A stretch of 64,000 nucleotides of DNA from Clostridia bacterium (GCA_017552535.1 JAFZPV010000048.1:33707-97706); one strand, 5' to 3'; counted from the stretch's first letter, positions 33,472-42,299 are shown. Notes: generated by a model not told the origin, from the sequence alone. Numbers and translations are program-made.

Positions 33472-33500
33472 TTGACCCCGCGCCGGGAACAGGGTATAAT
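33472..33500 (+). promoter_or_regulatory. Sigma-A promoter of the fucose-isomerase-like operon
   Basis: TTGACC, 17-base spacer, TATAAT, about 65 bases before ATG 33567. Confidence 0.85.
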
Positions 33501-33506
33501 GGGCAC

Positions 33507-33534
33507 AGGCGCATAGCGCCTTCTCCGCAGGCGC
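33507..33534 (+). promoter_or_regulatory. Three-arm hairpin region in the 5' leader
   Basis: AGGCGC (33507-33512), GCGCCT (33516-33521) and AGGCGC (33529-33534): the middle arm can pair with either outer arm, so two exclusive hairpins are possible. Regulatory use is uncertain. Confidence 0.3.
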
Positions 33535-33566
33535 TGCGGAATTTCATTCAAATGCGAGGTGCAGTC

Positions 33567-34760
33567 ATGACAGACTATTACCGGATACGCAGTCCCCTGT
33601 CCCAGATCACGGAAGAGCGCGCGGACCGCTTTATCGCCTCCATAGAGCAGGCAGTGGGTGAAAAGATGCATTTGGTCAGCCTGGATGAGTACCTTGATGA
33701 CGACTTCGCCCTTTTGTATGTGGCGTCCGGCGGCAGCGAAGGCTACTTTCTGGAGATCTTCGACCGGCTGAAGGACCGGCACTGCTTTATCCTGACCAGC
33801 GGGGAATCGAATTCCCTGGCTGCGTCCATGGAGATACTGAGCTACTTAAGAAAGCACGGCGGCAGCGGCGTGATCCTGCACGGGGATACGGGCGAAATCG
33901 CCCAGCAGATACGCGCCTTTCACAGTGCGCAGACCGCCCTTTCGTCCCTTCGCGGCAAAAAGCTCGGCTGCATCGGGAAGCCTTCCGACTGGCTGATCGC
34001 CAGCGACTATTCTCCCGAAACCGTTCTGAAAAAGCTCGGCCTGGGCTTCGCTTCCGTCTCCATGGAGGAGCTGATGGACGAGATCGCCCTTGACCGCTAC
34101 GAGGAAAACGAGTATACCCGGCTGTTCCTGCAGCAGGATTTCGATCCCGCCGAAACGCGCAAGGCGCTTGCCGTCTACGGCGCTTTCGTGCGGCTGGTAA
34201 AAAGGTACGGCCTGTTGGGCGTGTCCGTGCGGTGCTTCGATCTTTTGGACAGCGTCCGTTCCACCGGCTGTCTCGGTCTTTCCATTCTGAACTGCCTGGG
34301 CGTTTATGCGGCCTGCGAAGGCGACATGCCCTCGCTGCTCTCCATGGCGATACTCGGCAGCATCACCAACGAACCGATGTTCATGTGCAATCCCAGCCGC
34401 TTCGATACCAAGGCCGGATGCGCCGTGTTTGCCCACTGCACCGTGCCCACCTCCATGCTCAAAAGCTTTTGCCTGAACACCCATTTCGAGTCCGGCATCG
34501 GCGTGGCCGTGCAGGGCGAATTTGCCCCGGAAGGCTGCACGCTGTTCAAATGCGAGGGGGACCTCAGCCGCCACTTCGTGCAGGAAGGCAGCATCCTGAG
34601 AACGGATTTTGATGAAATGCTGTGCCGCACGCAGATCAAAGTGAAGCTGGACGACTTTTCATACTTCCTGAACAGGCCCATCAGCAACCATCACATCATC
34701 TGCCGGGGACACCGCGCCGCTGAAGTCGAAGCCTTCTTCCGGCTGCTGGACCGTGCATGA
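33567..34760 (+). CDS. L-fucose/L-arabinose isomerase-like protein
   Basis: The 397-residue soluble protein resembles the L-fucose isomerase family: a central Gly-Lys-Pro-Ser-Asp-Trp-Leu-Ile-Ala segment (near residue 140) and the C-terminal Cys-Phe-Asp-Leu-Leu ... Cys-Glu-Gly-Asp-Met-Pro strand (near 225-258) are typical. It would interconvert an aldose and a ketose using a metal ion. It is shorter than classical fucose isomerase (about 590), which favours the short family members often linked to other sugars. ATG 33567 follows GAGGTGC; ATG 33552 is possible but less well placed. Nudix and deacetylase-like genes follow closely in one operon. Confidence 0.8.
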   Translation: MTDYYRIRSPLSQITEERADRFIASIEQAVGEKMHLVSLDEYLDDDFALLYVASGGSEGYFLEIFDRLKDRHCFILTSGESNSLAASMEILSYLRKHGGSGVILHGDTGEIAQQIRAFHSAQTALSSLRGKKLGCIGKPSDWLIASDYSPETVLKKLGLGFASVSMEELMDEIALDRYEENEYTRLFLQQDFDPAETRKALAVYGAFVRLVKRYGLLGVSVRCFDLLDSVRSTGCLGLSILNCLGVYAACEGDMPSLLSMAILGSITNEPMFMCNPSRFDTKAGCAVFAHCTVPTSMLKSFCLNTHFESGIGVAVQGEFAPEGCTLFKCEGDLSRHFVQEGSILRTDFDEMLCRTQIKVKLDDFSYFLNRPISNHHIICRGHRAAEVEAFFRLLDRA

Positions 34761-34776
34761 GAAAGGAGAGCGCACC

Positions 34777-35283
34777 GTGAAAGAGATCGACATTCTCGGC
34801 GCGAACCGCTTTGAGACCTTCAGCAAAACGAGGGCCGGCAGCCGCGCAGTGATCGTAAAGGATAATATGATCCTTTTGTGCCATGAGAGCGTGACCGGCT
34901 GGTGGGTGATCCCCGGCGGCGGTATGGAAAACGGCGAAACGCCCGAGGACTGCTGCGTGCGGGAAGCCGCGGAGGAAACGGGCATGACCGTGCGCCCCAT
35001 CCGGCAGTTCCTTACGGTGAACGAATACTACGAAGAATACCGTTATATCAGCCACTATTTCGTTTGCGAGGCAGTCGGCAGCGGCCAAAGGCGCCTGACT
35101 GACGCGGAAAAGCGCCGCGGCCTTGAGCCCGAATGGATCAGCCTCAAAGAGGCCGTGGATATCTTCTCGCGCCACGCGTCCTACGCTGCCACCGAGGAAG
35201 AAAGGCGCGGCACATACCTCAGGGAATACACCGCGCTCCAGGAATATCTGAAGGATGCTTCGCCCGATCCCGTACAGCCCTAA
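34777..35283 (+). CDS. Nudix hydrolase
   Basis: The 168-residue protein carries a clear Nudix box (Gly-x5-Glu-x7-Arg-Glu-x-x-Glu-Glu-x-Gly) near residues 45-70, which binds metal and cleaves nucleoside-diphosphate-linked substrates. The N-terminal strands fit the Nudix fold and the C-terminal third is helical and charged. GTG 34777 is favoured because AAAGGAG sits at 34762-34768; an earlier GTG at 34753 overlaps the previous gene. It sits between a sugar-isomerase-like and a deacetylase-like gene, so an NDP-sugar substrate is plausible but not shown. Confidence 0.9.
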   Translation: MKEIDILGANRFETFSKTRAGSRAVIVKDNMILLCHESVTGWWVIPGGGMENGETPEDCCVREAAEETGMTVRPIRQFLTVNEYYEEYRYISHYFVCEAVGSGQRRLTDAEKRRGLEPEWISLKEAVDIFSRHASYAATEEERRGTYLREYTALQEYLKDASPDPVQP

Positions 35284-35305
35284 AGCACATCAGGGAGGAA
35301 CAGAC

Positions 35306-36289
35306 ATGGACTTTATTCCCGTAAGCCTCATCATCGACGACCCCGCGCCGCGGGTATTCGTGTATTACGAGCACGCCGATTCCCGCTTTACCGCCGACGG
35401 CAGGCCGCTGGTAAGCGAGGTGCCCAACAGCTTTCTCAAGGACTTCGTTTCCGTCACGGAGCGCTACGGCATCCGGGGCAAATTCTCGGTGGTGCCCATG
35501 CCCGGCGGGCGCGGCGACATCGTCAACGGCGTAGACGGCTTTGCGAAAGAGGAGATCGACGAGTGGCTGTCCGTCGTGCGCGAGCGGGTGCAAAAGAGCT
35601 TTTCCATCTGCCCTGAAATGCTCACCCACGCCAAAACCGTGGACCTGGAAAACGGCGGATTTCTGGACGTAAACGAAAACACCTGGGCCAGCACGCAGAC
35701 CGCGCAGACCTTAACCCCTTATATCGCCAAGTCACTTTCTCTGCTGAAGGAAGCCGGCCTTAAGGCTACGGGCGTGACCTCCCCCTGGGATTTCGGCATC
35801 GAAGTGGAAGACGAATACGTACGCGCCATATCCGTCGCCTACGGCGAAGTTTACGGCGGAAAGGACTGCTGGTATTTTTTGCGGGACCTCAGGAACAGGC
35901 CGAACGCGAAGCCCTGGGTGGCTCTGAACCAGGACGGGCGGCGCGTCGTTTCGGTTCCCGCCACCGCGTCGGATCACTTCTGGCAGTGCATGGACACCAC
36001 CGATACCTCCTCGGCGTACATTTCCTCCGTGGCGGACGGGGTGATCACTTCGGACGGACGCGGCGGCGAAATGATACGCGTGATGGAGGCCGGCGGCTGG
36101 CCGATCCTGATCGCGCACTGGCAGTCGCTGTTCTCAAACGGCCTGGGCACGGGCCTGAAGGCGCTTGAGGAAGTGGCCCGCCGTATCGAGGCCAATCTGT
36201 CCGGCCGCGTAAAATGGATGTCCGCCGAAGAGATCATGCGCCTCGTGCTTGAGCAGCCCGAAAGCTTCCCGAAACCTTCTTTTGATTGA
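35306..36289 (+). CDS. Polysaccharide-deacetylase-like (NodB-type barrel) protein
   Basis: The product has 327 residues with no signal peptide. An early Ile-Ile-Asp-Asp-Pro segment, a central Thr-Ser-Pro-Trp-Asp-Phe-Gly (near 158) and a late Ile-Ala-His-Trp-Gln-Ser (near 270) match the divided motifs of NodB-like carbohydrate esterases (Asp in the first strand, His in the later ones). Metal ligands are not complete by eye, so it may be a catalytically altered relative. CAGGGAGGAA precedes ATG 35306. It is the last gene of the isomerase-Nudix-deacetylase operon; a bidirectional terminator follows. Confidence 0.65.
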   Translation: MDFIPVSLIIDDPAPRVFVYYEHADSRFTADGRPLVSEVPNSFLKDFVSVTERYGIRGKFSVVPMPGGRGDIVNGVDGFAKEEIDEWLSVVRERVQKSFSICPEMLTHAKTVDLENGGFLDVNENTWASTQTAQTLTPYIAKSLSLLKEAGLKATGVTSPWDFGIEVEDEYVRAISVAYGEVYGGKDCWYFLRDLRNRPNAKPWVALNQDGRRVVSVPATASDHFWQCMDTTDTSSAYISSVADGVITSDGRGGEMIRVMEAGGWPILIAHWQSLFSNGLGTGLKALEEVARRIEANLSGRVKWMSAEEIMRLVLEQPESFPKPSFD

Positions 36290-36320
36290 AGAAAAGCTGT
36301 ATCCCTGTTTCGTTTCCGAA

Positions 36321-36362
36321 AAAACCGGCGTGCCGCGCAGAACGCGCAGCACGCCATTTTTT
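36321..36362. terminator. Bidirectional terminator between convergent genes
   Basis: Arms GGCGTGC (36327-36333) and GCACGCC (36349-36355) with inner CGCG pairs, a T run on the right side (36357-36362) and a TTTTTT read on the opposite strand to the left. It serves both the rightward operon and the leftward alcohol dehydrogenase gene. Confidence 0.85.
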
Positions 36363-36411
36363 GAGCACCTGAAGGAGTCCGCCCCGCTGTCTGCAGGAGG
36401 CTCTTATCGTT

Positions 36412-37596
36412 CTATCCCTGTGCGCTGGATCTGTATATGGCAAGCATATCTTCTTCGCGCAGAAGCTTTGCGGAGCCTTTCGCGCCGTCCACGCCCACAG
36501 CGCATTTGTGCGCCATGGTGGCCAGGTCATCTTCCGTGGCGTTCACGCCGAGTTCCTTCAGGTTGGTGGGCATATGGATGCGCCTGAAGAAGTCTTCCAG
36601 CGCCATGATCCCTTTAAGGGCGGTCTCCTCGTCCGAGCCGGAGGGCTCGACGCCCATCACGTTCACCGCAAAGCGCTTAAAGCGCGGCAGGCAGTTTTTG
36701 TATACGTACCTTGCCCAGCTGCCCCATACGGCGGTCAGGCCCGCGCCGTGCGCCACGTCGTACAGCCCGCCCAGCTCATGCTCCAGCTTGTGCGTCATCC
36801 AGTCGCCGCCGTCGTTGCCGCAGCCGGTGAGGCCGTTGTGGGACAGGCTGCCCGCCCACATGACCTCGGCGCGCGCATCGTAGTTTTTGGGGTCCTTCAC
36901 CAGGATCTCCGCGTTCTTCATCACCGTCCTGAGGAGCCCTTCCGCCAGGGAATCGGTGAGTTCCATGTTGCCGCCGTTGGTGAAGTAACGCTCCATGGTG
37001 TGCATCATGATGTCGGCGCAGCCGCAGGACGTCTGATAGTCCGGCAGCGTCATGGTCAGTTCCGGGTCCATAACGGCGAACCTGGGGCGGCCGAAATCGC
37101 TGCTGTAGCCGCGCTTTACGAGGCCTTCCTCCTTTGTGATCACGGAGGAATCGCTCATCTCGCTTCCCGTGGCAGCGATGGTCAGCACCACGCCCAGCGG
37201 AAGGCAGCCGGAAGCCGTTCTCTTGTAATCGTAAAAGTCCCACACGTCGCCCTCGTTGGCCACGCCGTATCCGATAGCCTTGGCCGAATCGATGGCGCTG
37301 CCGCCGCCCACAGCCAGAAGGAAATCGACGTTCTCCCGTTTGCACAGTTCGATCCCCTGATAGACGAGGCTGAGCCGCGGATTGGGCACCGCGCCGCCGA
37401 GGGTGACGAACGGTATACGGGCTGCTTCAAGCGCGTCCGTGACCCTTTTGAGCAAACCGGAGCGAATCACGCTGCCGCCGCCGTAATGGATCAGGATCTT
37501 CGTTCCGCCGAATTCACGGACCAGTTCCGCCACCTTTTCCACGGTGTTTTTGCCGAATACGACCTTCGTGGGGGTGTAATACTTGAAATTGAACAT
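36412..37596 (-). CDS. Iron-containing alcohol dehydrogenase (butanol dehydrogenase type)
   Basis: The 394-residue enzyme shows the Fe-ADH pattern: Gly-Gly-Gly-Ser-Ala-Ile-Asp nucleotide binding near 97-103, the metal ligands in Cys-Ala-Asp-Ile-Met-Met-His (Asp near 198, His near 202), and His-Glu-Leu-Gly with Ala-His-Gly-Ala-Gly-Leu (near 267-282). It reduces aldehydes to alcohols with NAD(P)H, most like BdhA/YqhD-type enzymes, and probably helps to dispose of reducing power. GGGAGGA precedes ATG 37596. Its 5' leader of about 250 bases contains competing hairpins (37608-37655). Confidence 0.93.
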   Translation of the reverse strand: MFNFKYYTPTKVVFGKNTVEKVAELVREFGGTKILIHYGGGSVIRSGLLKRVTDALEAARIPFVTLGGAVPNPRLSLVYQGIELCKRENVDFLLAVGGGSAIDSAKAIGYGVANEGDVWDFYDYKRTASGCLPLGVVLTIAATGSEMSDSSVITKEEGLVKRGYSSDFGRPRFAVMDPELTMTLPDYQTSCGCADIMMHTMERYFTNGGNMELTDSLAEGLLRTVMKNAEILVKDPKNYDARAEVMWAGSLSHNGLTGCGNDGGDWMTHKLEHELGGLYDVAHGAGLTAVWGSWARYVYKNCLPRFKRFAVNVMGVEPSGSDEETALKGIMALEDFFRRIHMPTNLKELGVNATEDDLATMAHKCAVGVDGAKGSAKLLREEDMLAIYRSSAQG

Positions 37597-37607
37597 ACGC
37601 GTCCTCC

Positions 37608-37655
37608 CTGCCGTGCGGTACCGGCCTGTCTGACGGCAGCCGCTTTTTTCTGCCG
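37608..37655 (-). promoter_or_regulatory. Alternating hairpin arms next to the Shine-Dalgarno site
   Basis: Read leftward, CGGCAG (37655-37650) can pair with CTGCCGT (37639-37633), which can instead pair with ACGGCAG (37614-37608) next to GGGAGGA at the start of the alcohol dehydrogenase. A regulatory switch is possible, but no class is recognised. Confidence 0.3.
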
Positions 37656-37848
37656 CCCGTATGTGTTTACGCTCTGTGCAGCATGGGTTTTAGGTAGTTC
37701 TGCCGGATCAACGGCGCGGTTCAATCCGCCCAGAAGCGGATCTTCGCCTGCTTTGCGATCTCTTTCCGCCTCGGCCTGACGGAACAGAAAACCGGCGCAC
37801 ATCCCCGCGTTTTGAACATCATCGCCTTGAATTTTCAAGCCCGAAAGC

Positions 37849-37876
37849 ATTATACCACAGCCGAAAGTTTATACAA
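37849..37876 (-). promoter_or_regulatory. Sigma-A promoter of the alcohol dehydrogenase
   Basis: Read leftward, TTGTAT, 16-base spacer, TATAAT. The leader to ATG 37596 is about 245 bases and encodes no convincing peptide. Confidence 0.65.
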
Positions 37877-37915
37877 GGAATTTCCTGTTATAGTACTGCA
37901 TTCAAATTGATCCCA

Positions 37916-37944
37916 TTGAATCCCGCGGGCGTTTATGGTATGAT
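37916..37944 (+). promoter_or_regulatory. Sigma-A promoter of the oxidoreductase gene
   Basis: TTGAAT, 17-base spacer, TATGAT, about 50 bases before the start at 37994. Confidence 0.7.
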
Positions 37945-37993
37945 GCATTCAAAATACCGGCGCTTTGCACGAAAAACGGAAGAGGTGATACGG

Positions 37994-38860
37994 TTGCTGC
38001 GTATCGGGATCGTGGATCAGTATCTGGACAACTGGCACTGCAGTCATTTTCCCTTCTACATGCGCGAGACGATCGCGAGGCTTGGGTATGACGCGCAGAT
38101 CACCGGGGCCTTCGCCGTGCAGGAGCGTCCTCCCCAGGGCGGGCAGTGCACCAAGGATTGGTGCAGGGAGAGGGATATCCCCGAAGCCTCTTCCATGGAG
38201 GAGCTGATCGCGGACAGCGACGCGATCATGGTGATCGCTGCAGATGACGCCCGCTGTCATGAAGAACTGTGCCGCCTGCCCCTGTGTAGCGGAAAGCCCG
38301 TTTTTGTGGACAAGACCTTTGCGCCTGACGCGCAGGCCAGTTTAAGGATGTTCGATCTTGCCCGGCGGCACGGTACGCCGGTGTTTTCAAGCTCGGCGCA
38401 GCGCTACTGCCAGAGCATCCTGGACTGGCAGGCGTCGCACCCCGCGCGTCCCCGCTTCGTCTCGACGGTGGGACCGCACAGCCTGGACCGCTACGCCGTG
38501 CATCAGCTGGAAGTGATCGTGGCGCTGATGGGCCCGGATATACGCCGCGTAAAGGCCTTCTCCTGCGGCAGCATGGTGACGCAGCTGATCCTCGATTACG
38601 GCGGGGGCCGCTGGGCCAGTTTTATGCAGACGCCCCAGCCGTATGCCGAGTTCAACTTCATGGTCTCGCCGGACGGCGAAACCGGCGCGCGCCTGGCAAG
38701 CGACGACGGAAACCTCTACCACAACCTCATGAAGGCGATGCTTACGTTTTTTATGACCGGCCTGTCCCCCGTGCCCGAAAAGGAGACCATGGCGATCCTT
38801 TCCGTGATCGACCAAGCGCGCATCGCCCGGAACGATCCGGACGTCTGGTATCCGCTTTAA
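37994..38860 (+). CDS. Gfo/Idh/MocA-like oxidoreductase
   Basis: The 288-residue protein starts with a Leu-Leu-Arg-Ile-Gly-Ile-Val-Asp segment that forms the first strand of a nucleotide-binding fold and has a Phe-Val-Asp-Lys-Thr-Phe-Ala segment near residue 110, where the Gfo/Idh/MocA family keeps its Glu-Lys-Pro/Asp-Lys-Pro motif. The nucleotide-binding glycine loop is weak (Gly-Ile-Val-Asp-Gln-Tyr-Leu instead of Gly-x-Gly), so the cofactor may be bound unusually. Start TTG 37994 is chosen because AGAGGTGA precedes it and the promoter lies just upstream; ATG codons further 5' would be in the promoter. Its stop overlaps, tail to tail, the stop of the GH9-like gene. Confidence 0.6.
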   Translation: MLRIGIVDQYLDNWHCSHFPFYMRETIARLGYDAQITGAFAVQERPPQGGQCTKDWCRERDIPEASSMEELIADSDAIMVIAADDARCHEELCRLPLCSGKPVFVDKTFAPDAQASLRMFDLARRHGTPVFSSSAQRYCQSILDWQASHPARPRFVSTVGPHSLDRYAVHQLEVIVALMGPDIRRVKAFSCGSMVTQLILDYGGGRWASFMQTPQPYAEFNFMVSPDGETGARLASDDGNLYHNLMKAMLTFFMTGLSPVPEKETMAILSVIDQARIARNDPDVWYPL

Positions 38861-41235
38861 CTCTGATCTTCCTCAGAAACCAACTCGGAAACAACCGCCA
38901 GCCACCTTGCAGCCGAAGTCGTCCATACTTCCTTGTATGTGGCGTTGTTCATCTGCGGCCAGTAGGGCTCGTCTTCGTTGCCGCGCGTCTGCACGCCTAC
39001 AGGCAGCGACCCGGTGCATTCGCCCAGCAGCGCGGCATACTGGCTGGCATAGCGCCTGCCCTCTCCGTACATGAGCGACTGGCGGAAGGGGTTCAGCCCG
39101 ATGTTCCACTGCAGCTGCAAAGAAGCGATATCCAAAAGCGCTTCGTCGTCAAGCAGCCGTCCGAGAATCGCGGCGGCTTTGGCCTTGCTCAGGCTCACGG
39201 CGTTGTTGCCCCGGAAAGAGAACCATACAGGGAACTGCCTCAGATACCATCCGTTTCCAAGCGGTACACCCGCCTCGAGCTGGCGCTCATAGTCGCCATA
39301 GGCTTCCGGCCCGGTCAGAAGATGCTGGCGCTCAAAGCTGATCCGGTCCTCAGGTTCCTTCATGTGATACAGGCCCGCCGGGATCATGCCGTATGGCGAA
39401 GAAAAGGCAAACAGCCGCTTTATGCAGTCCGCGTGCCGCCTGGCTTTTTCCATCCACATGGCTGCGTCCGGATGCTCCGGCATCGAACGGAGCAGGGCGG
39501 AAAGCATCTGGGCGTATATGTGATCCCGCGCCTGATGGTTGAAGTGGACGGGCACCTTCTTTTCAGCGTTCCGCCAGAAAAACCCGCCCTGGGGAAAAGC
39601 CCTGACAAGCGGCTCTTCTTCCATGCACGCCAGCGTACGGCGGGCATGCTCCGCCGCGCAGTCGCGGTATCCCGCCTTTCCCGTATGTTCATACAGGAGC
39701 GCCGCGCTCCAGGCAATCGTGGCCGAGAACGTGCTTTCCGGCGTCATCCAGGAATGTTCCCAGAAAGCGGGCGGGCGCTCGTCAAAGCCGGTCGAAGCAA
39801 ACTTCTCCATGGCAAGGCGGAAGTCCGCCTCCGCGCAGGCGAGCGTGCGCGCGGAAAGATCCGGATCGTCTTCGCCAAGGCAGCCGGCGGCGCAGGCTTC
39901 CACAGCCACGCACAGAAAGTTATCGTAGGCGTTGTTGCTCACGCGGGCGCGCACGTCGTCCGCGTCGCCGATAAAACCCTGGGGCCACATGCTCACGCCG
40001 ACGCTCGTGGCGCGCCAACCATCGCCGAACCGGCTTTTGAGCACGTAATCAAGCCCCCAGAGCGCCTCTTCCAGAAAGCGTCGGGAAGCGGCTCCGTTTC
40101 GGCTCTTCAGGGAAACGTACATTTCGAACAGGGCAAGCGTCACTTCCGCAGACTGGATGAGCTGCTGGGACAGATCCCCCGCGTCGTGCCAGCCGCCGTT
40201 GAACACGAAGGATTTGCCCCCGTGGCAGGCCAGGATGTCCCGGTGGCAGCTGAGATGGATGCCGGGCACCGGACAGCCGCAGCGTTCGCAGAACAGGAAA
40301 TTGAGCGCCTTCCACGCGGAAGGCAGCCAGATACCCCTGCCGACGGGGAACGGCTCCGTCTCCCGGTCCAAAGCGCAAAGCCGGTATTCTCCGGGCTGCG
40401 CGAAGGCTGAAAAATCGGCGGTGCAAAGCCCGGGCCATCCGGTTTTGGGCGTTGCCGTTCCCGAATAAACCGTGTTCCCCTCCATGTCCTTCAGCACAAA
40501 CGCACAGGCCTCGTCCGAACCGATCACGGCCCGCTTGGGCCCGCGGGTCTCGTAACCGGAAAAACAGCAGGCGATCTCACCCGGTTTCAGCGCCCAGCCG
40601 TGATCGGGCTCCGGCATTTCGACCAATTGAAGCTCGGGAACGCTGATATCAAAGCACATGCGGTTGCCCAGGCCCGCCTCCGTTTCGCAGCCGTTGAGGG
40701 AGGCAATAAAGACAAGCCCCGTGACGCGGTCCCGCGGCAGGGAAGGCATCTCCACGAAGCAGTCGTTCCACCTTCCGTTAATGAGATTGACCGTATGGAA
40801 TCCTTCCCGCCCGTACGCGTCCGGGATGGGCTGTTCCCCTTCGTTTATGAACTGCAGACCGATATGCGGCCTGCGTATCCCTTCGCAGGCCGGGCGGATG
40901 CAGAAATACAGCCGGTTGAATCCGCGCCAGTCTTCCGCCCCTACCGACAGACGGGCGGTGAACTGGCCGAGATTGCCGCAGTCGCCCTCTTCCAGCGAGC
41001 CGGAAGGCCGGGCGCCCACAGGCGAAGAAGCCGTTAGCCGCATAAAGCGTCCGTCCAGGCCGGGCATTTCCTCAAGCCTGCAGGGGCCGGCTACCGTCCA
41101 GGCCGCGGAAGCGATGCTTTTCCGCCGGACGACCGCTTTTTGAGCGCCATCCGCTTCCAGCGAGTTTTCGGTGCGGAGGGGCAAAGGCCAGTGGATATAT
41201 CCGCTGTTTTCCAGATCCCGTTTCCATTGATCCAT
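38857..41235 (-). CDS. GH9-like cellulase-fold protein with N-terminal Ig-like domain
   Basis: This 792-residue protein has an N-terminal beta-rich region (1-200), a cellulase N-terminal Ig-like stretch (about 208-300, with the Gly-Tyr-Glu-Thr-Arg-Gly-Pro-Lys start), and a GH9 (alpha/alpha)6 barrel. The catalytic Asp-Ala-Gly-Asp signature is at 351-354 in a Gly-Trp-His-Asp-Ala-Gly-Asp segment, and a candidate acid Glu sits near 773 in Tyr-Lys-Glu-Val-Trp. There is no signal peptide, so it acts inside the cell on imported oligosaccharides. GGAGGAAAC precedes ATG 41235. It follows the ROK kinase by 13 bases in the same unit. Confidence 0.85.
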   Translation of the reverse strand: MDQWKRDLENSGYIHWPLPLRTENSLEADGAQKAVVRRKSIASAAWTVAGPCRLEEMPGLDGRFMRLTASSPVGARPSGSLEEGDCGNLGQFTARLSVGAEDWRGFNRLYFCIRPACEGIRRPHIGLQFINEGEQPIPDAYGREGFHTVNLINGRWNDCFVEMPSLPRDRVTGLVFIASLNGCETEAGLGNRMCFDISVPELQLVEMPEPDHGWALKPGEIACCFSGYETRGPKRAVIGSDEACAFVLKDMEGNTVYSGTATPKTGWPGLCTADFSAFAQPGEYRLCALDRETEPFPVGRGIWLPSAWKALNFLFCERCGCPVPGIHLSCHRDILACHGGKSFVFNGGWHDAGDLSQQLIQSAEVTLALFEMYVSLKSRNGAASRRFLEEALWGLDYVLKSRFGDGWRATSVGVSMWPQGFIGDADDVRARVSNNAYDNFLCVAVEACAAGCLGEDDPDLSARTLACAEADFRLAMEKFASTGFDERPPAFWEHSWMTPESTFSATIAWSAALLYEHTGKAGYRDCAAEHARRTLACMEEEPLVRAFPQGGFFWRNAEKKVPVHFNHQARDHIYAQMLSALLRSMPEHPDAAMWMEKARRHADCIKRLFAFSSPYGMIPAGLYHMKEPEDRISFERQHLLTGPEAYGDYERQLEAGVPLGNGWYLRQFPVWFSFRGNNAVSLSKAKAAAILGRLLDDEALLDIASLQLQWNIGLNPFRQSLMYGEGRRYASQYAALLGECTGSLPVGVQTRGNEDEPYWPQMNNATYKEVWTTSAARWLAVVSELVSEEDQS

Positions 41236-41248
41236 GATGTTTCCTCCG

Positions 41249-42199
41249 TCAGGGCAGATCAAAGCCGCACATGGCCGCGCCGATCAGGCCTGCGCAGCGC
41301 GGGTCGAGGGACGTGAGATAAACGCCTGTGGTAAAGCGCATGGAGTTTTTCGAAAGCCTCTTTATGATCTCGGCGTACATCCAGGGTTCTGCCACGATGC
41401 CGCCGCCCAGAACGATCGCTTTCGGGTCGAGGGTCCAGGCAAGGTTTTCGATGAGCGCAGCGGCGGCCCGCTGGGCATCCTGGGCGAGCCGGGCGCACAG
41501 CGCGTCACCTTCCCGCGCGAGGCGGAATATGTCCTGGGCCCGGCACGGGGCTTCCTTGGGGATCTCCAGCCTGCTGTTTGGATACTGAGGGCGCAGTTCC
41601 CGCGCGCGTCGGTTCAGCCCGCTGCCCGAGGCGATGGCCTCCGCGCAGCCCTTGCGGCCGCAGGGGCACTGTACGCCGCCGGAGATATCCACGGCGATAT
41701 GGCCTGTCTCCCCCGCGTTGAAGCTTCCGCCCGTGATCACGCGCCCGCCGGACACTATAGCTGACGCGATGCCCGTTCCGATGTTGATGTAGATGAAATC
41801 GTCCAGCCCTTTCCCGTGCCCCAGCGCCCGCTCCGCCCGAAGGGCGCAGCGCACGTCGTTGTCGACGCGGCAGGGCAGGCCGCAGGCGTCTTCCAGAAAG
41901 CGCGCAAGCTCTACAGTCTCGCAGCGGCCCGGCTCGATCTCGAGCCACAGCCCCCGCGCGCCGTCCACGCGGCCCACGACGCCCGCGCCTATGCAGCCCG
42001 CGCCGTTTGCCGGATGGCCGGACAAAAAATCACGGAGGCACGAGCGCATATATGCGGCGATCTCCGTCTGCTGTCCGCCGCCGGCAAGGGGCGAAGGATA
42101 GCTGCGGCTTTCGAGGATCTCCCCCGCGTCCGTAACGATGCCGATGAGCAGCTTGGTGCCGCCCAGGTCCAAAGCGATGCACTTGTTCTGCGATGCCAT
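41249..42199 (-). CDS. ROK-family sugar kinase
   Basis: The 316-residue protein has the ROK start Asp-Leu-Gly-Gly-Thr-Lys (11-16), the catalytic Asp in Val-Asn/Asp-Asn-Asp near residue 113, and the zinc motif Gly-His-x7-Gly-x-Cys-x-Cys-Gly-x2-Gly-Cys-x-Glu (near 161-185). Such enzymes phosphorylate glucose, N-acetylglucosamine, N-acetylmannosamine or fructose. No helix-turn-helix is present, so it is a kinase rather than a repressor. GAGGT precedes ATG 42199. It shares a transcript with the GH9-like gene, which suggests it phosphorylates the released sugar. Confidence 0.93.
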   Translation of the reverse strand: MASQNKCIALDLGGTKLLIGIVTDAGEILESRSYPSPLAGGGQQTEIAAYMRSCLRDFLSGHPANGAGCIGAGVVGRVDGARGLWLEIEPGRCETVELARFLEDACGLPCRVDNDVRCALRAERALGHGKGLDDFIYINIGTGIASAIVSGGRVITGGSFNAGETGHIAVDISGGVQCPCGRKGCAEAIASGSGLNRRARELRPQYPNSRLEIPKEAPCRAQDIFRLAREGDALCARLAQDAQRAAAALIENLAWTLDPKAIVLGGGIVAEPWMYAEIIKRLSKNSMRFTTGVYLTSLDPRCAGLIGAAMCGFDLP

Positions 42200-42270
42200 A
42201 TATACCTCATAATGATAAGCCGGTTCCGCCCGCTGCGGGCAGAACGATGCAGAAAGAATCCGGACAGCTT

Positions 42271-42299
42271 ATTATACCATGCGGCGCGCTTCGAATCAA
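42271..42299 (-). promoter_or_regulatory. Sigma-A promoter of the ROK-GH9 unit
   Basis: Read leftward, TTGATT, 17-base spacer, TATAAT. Confidence 0.7.
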
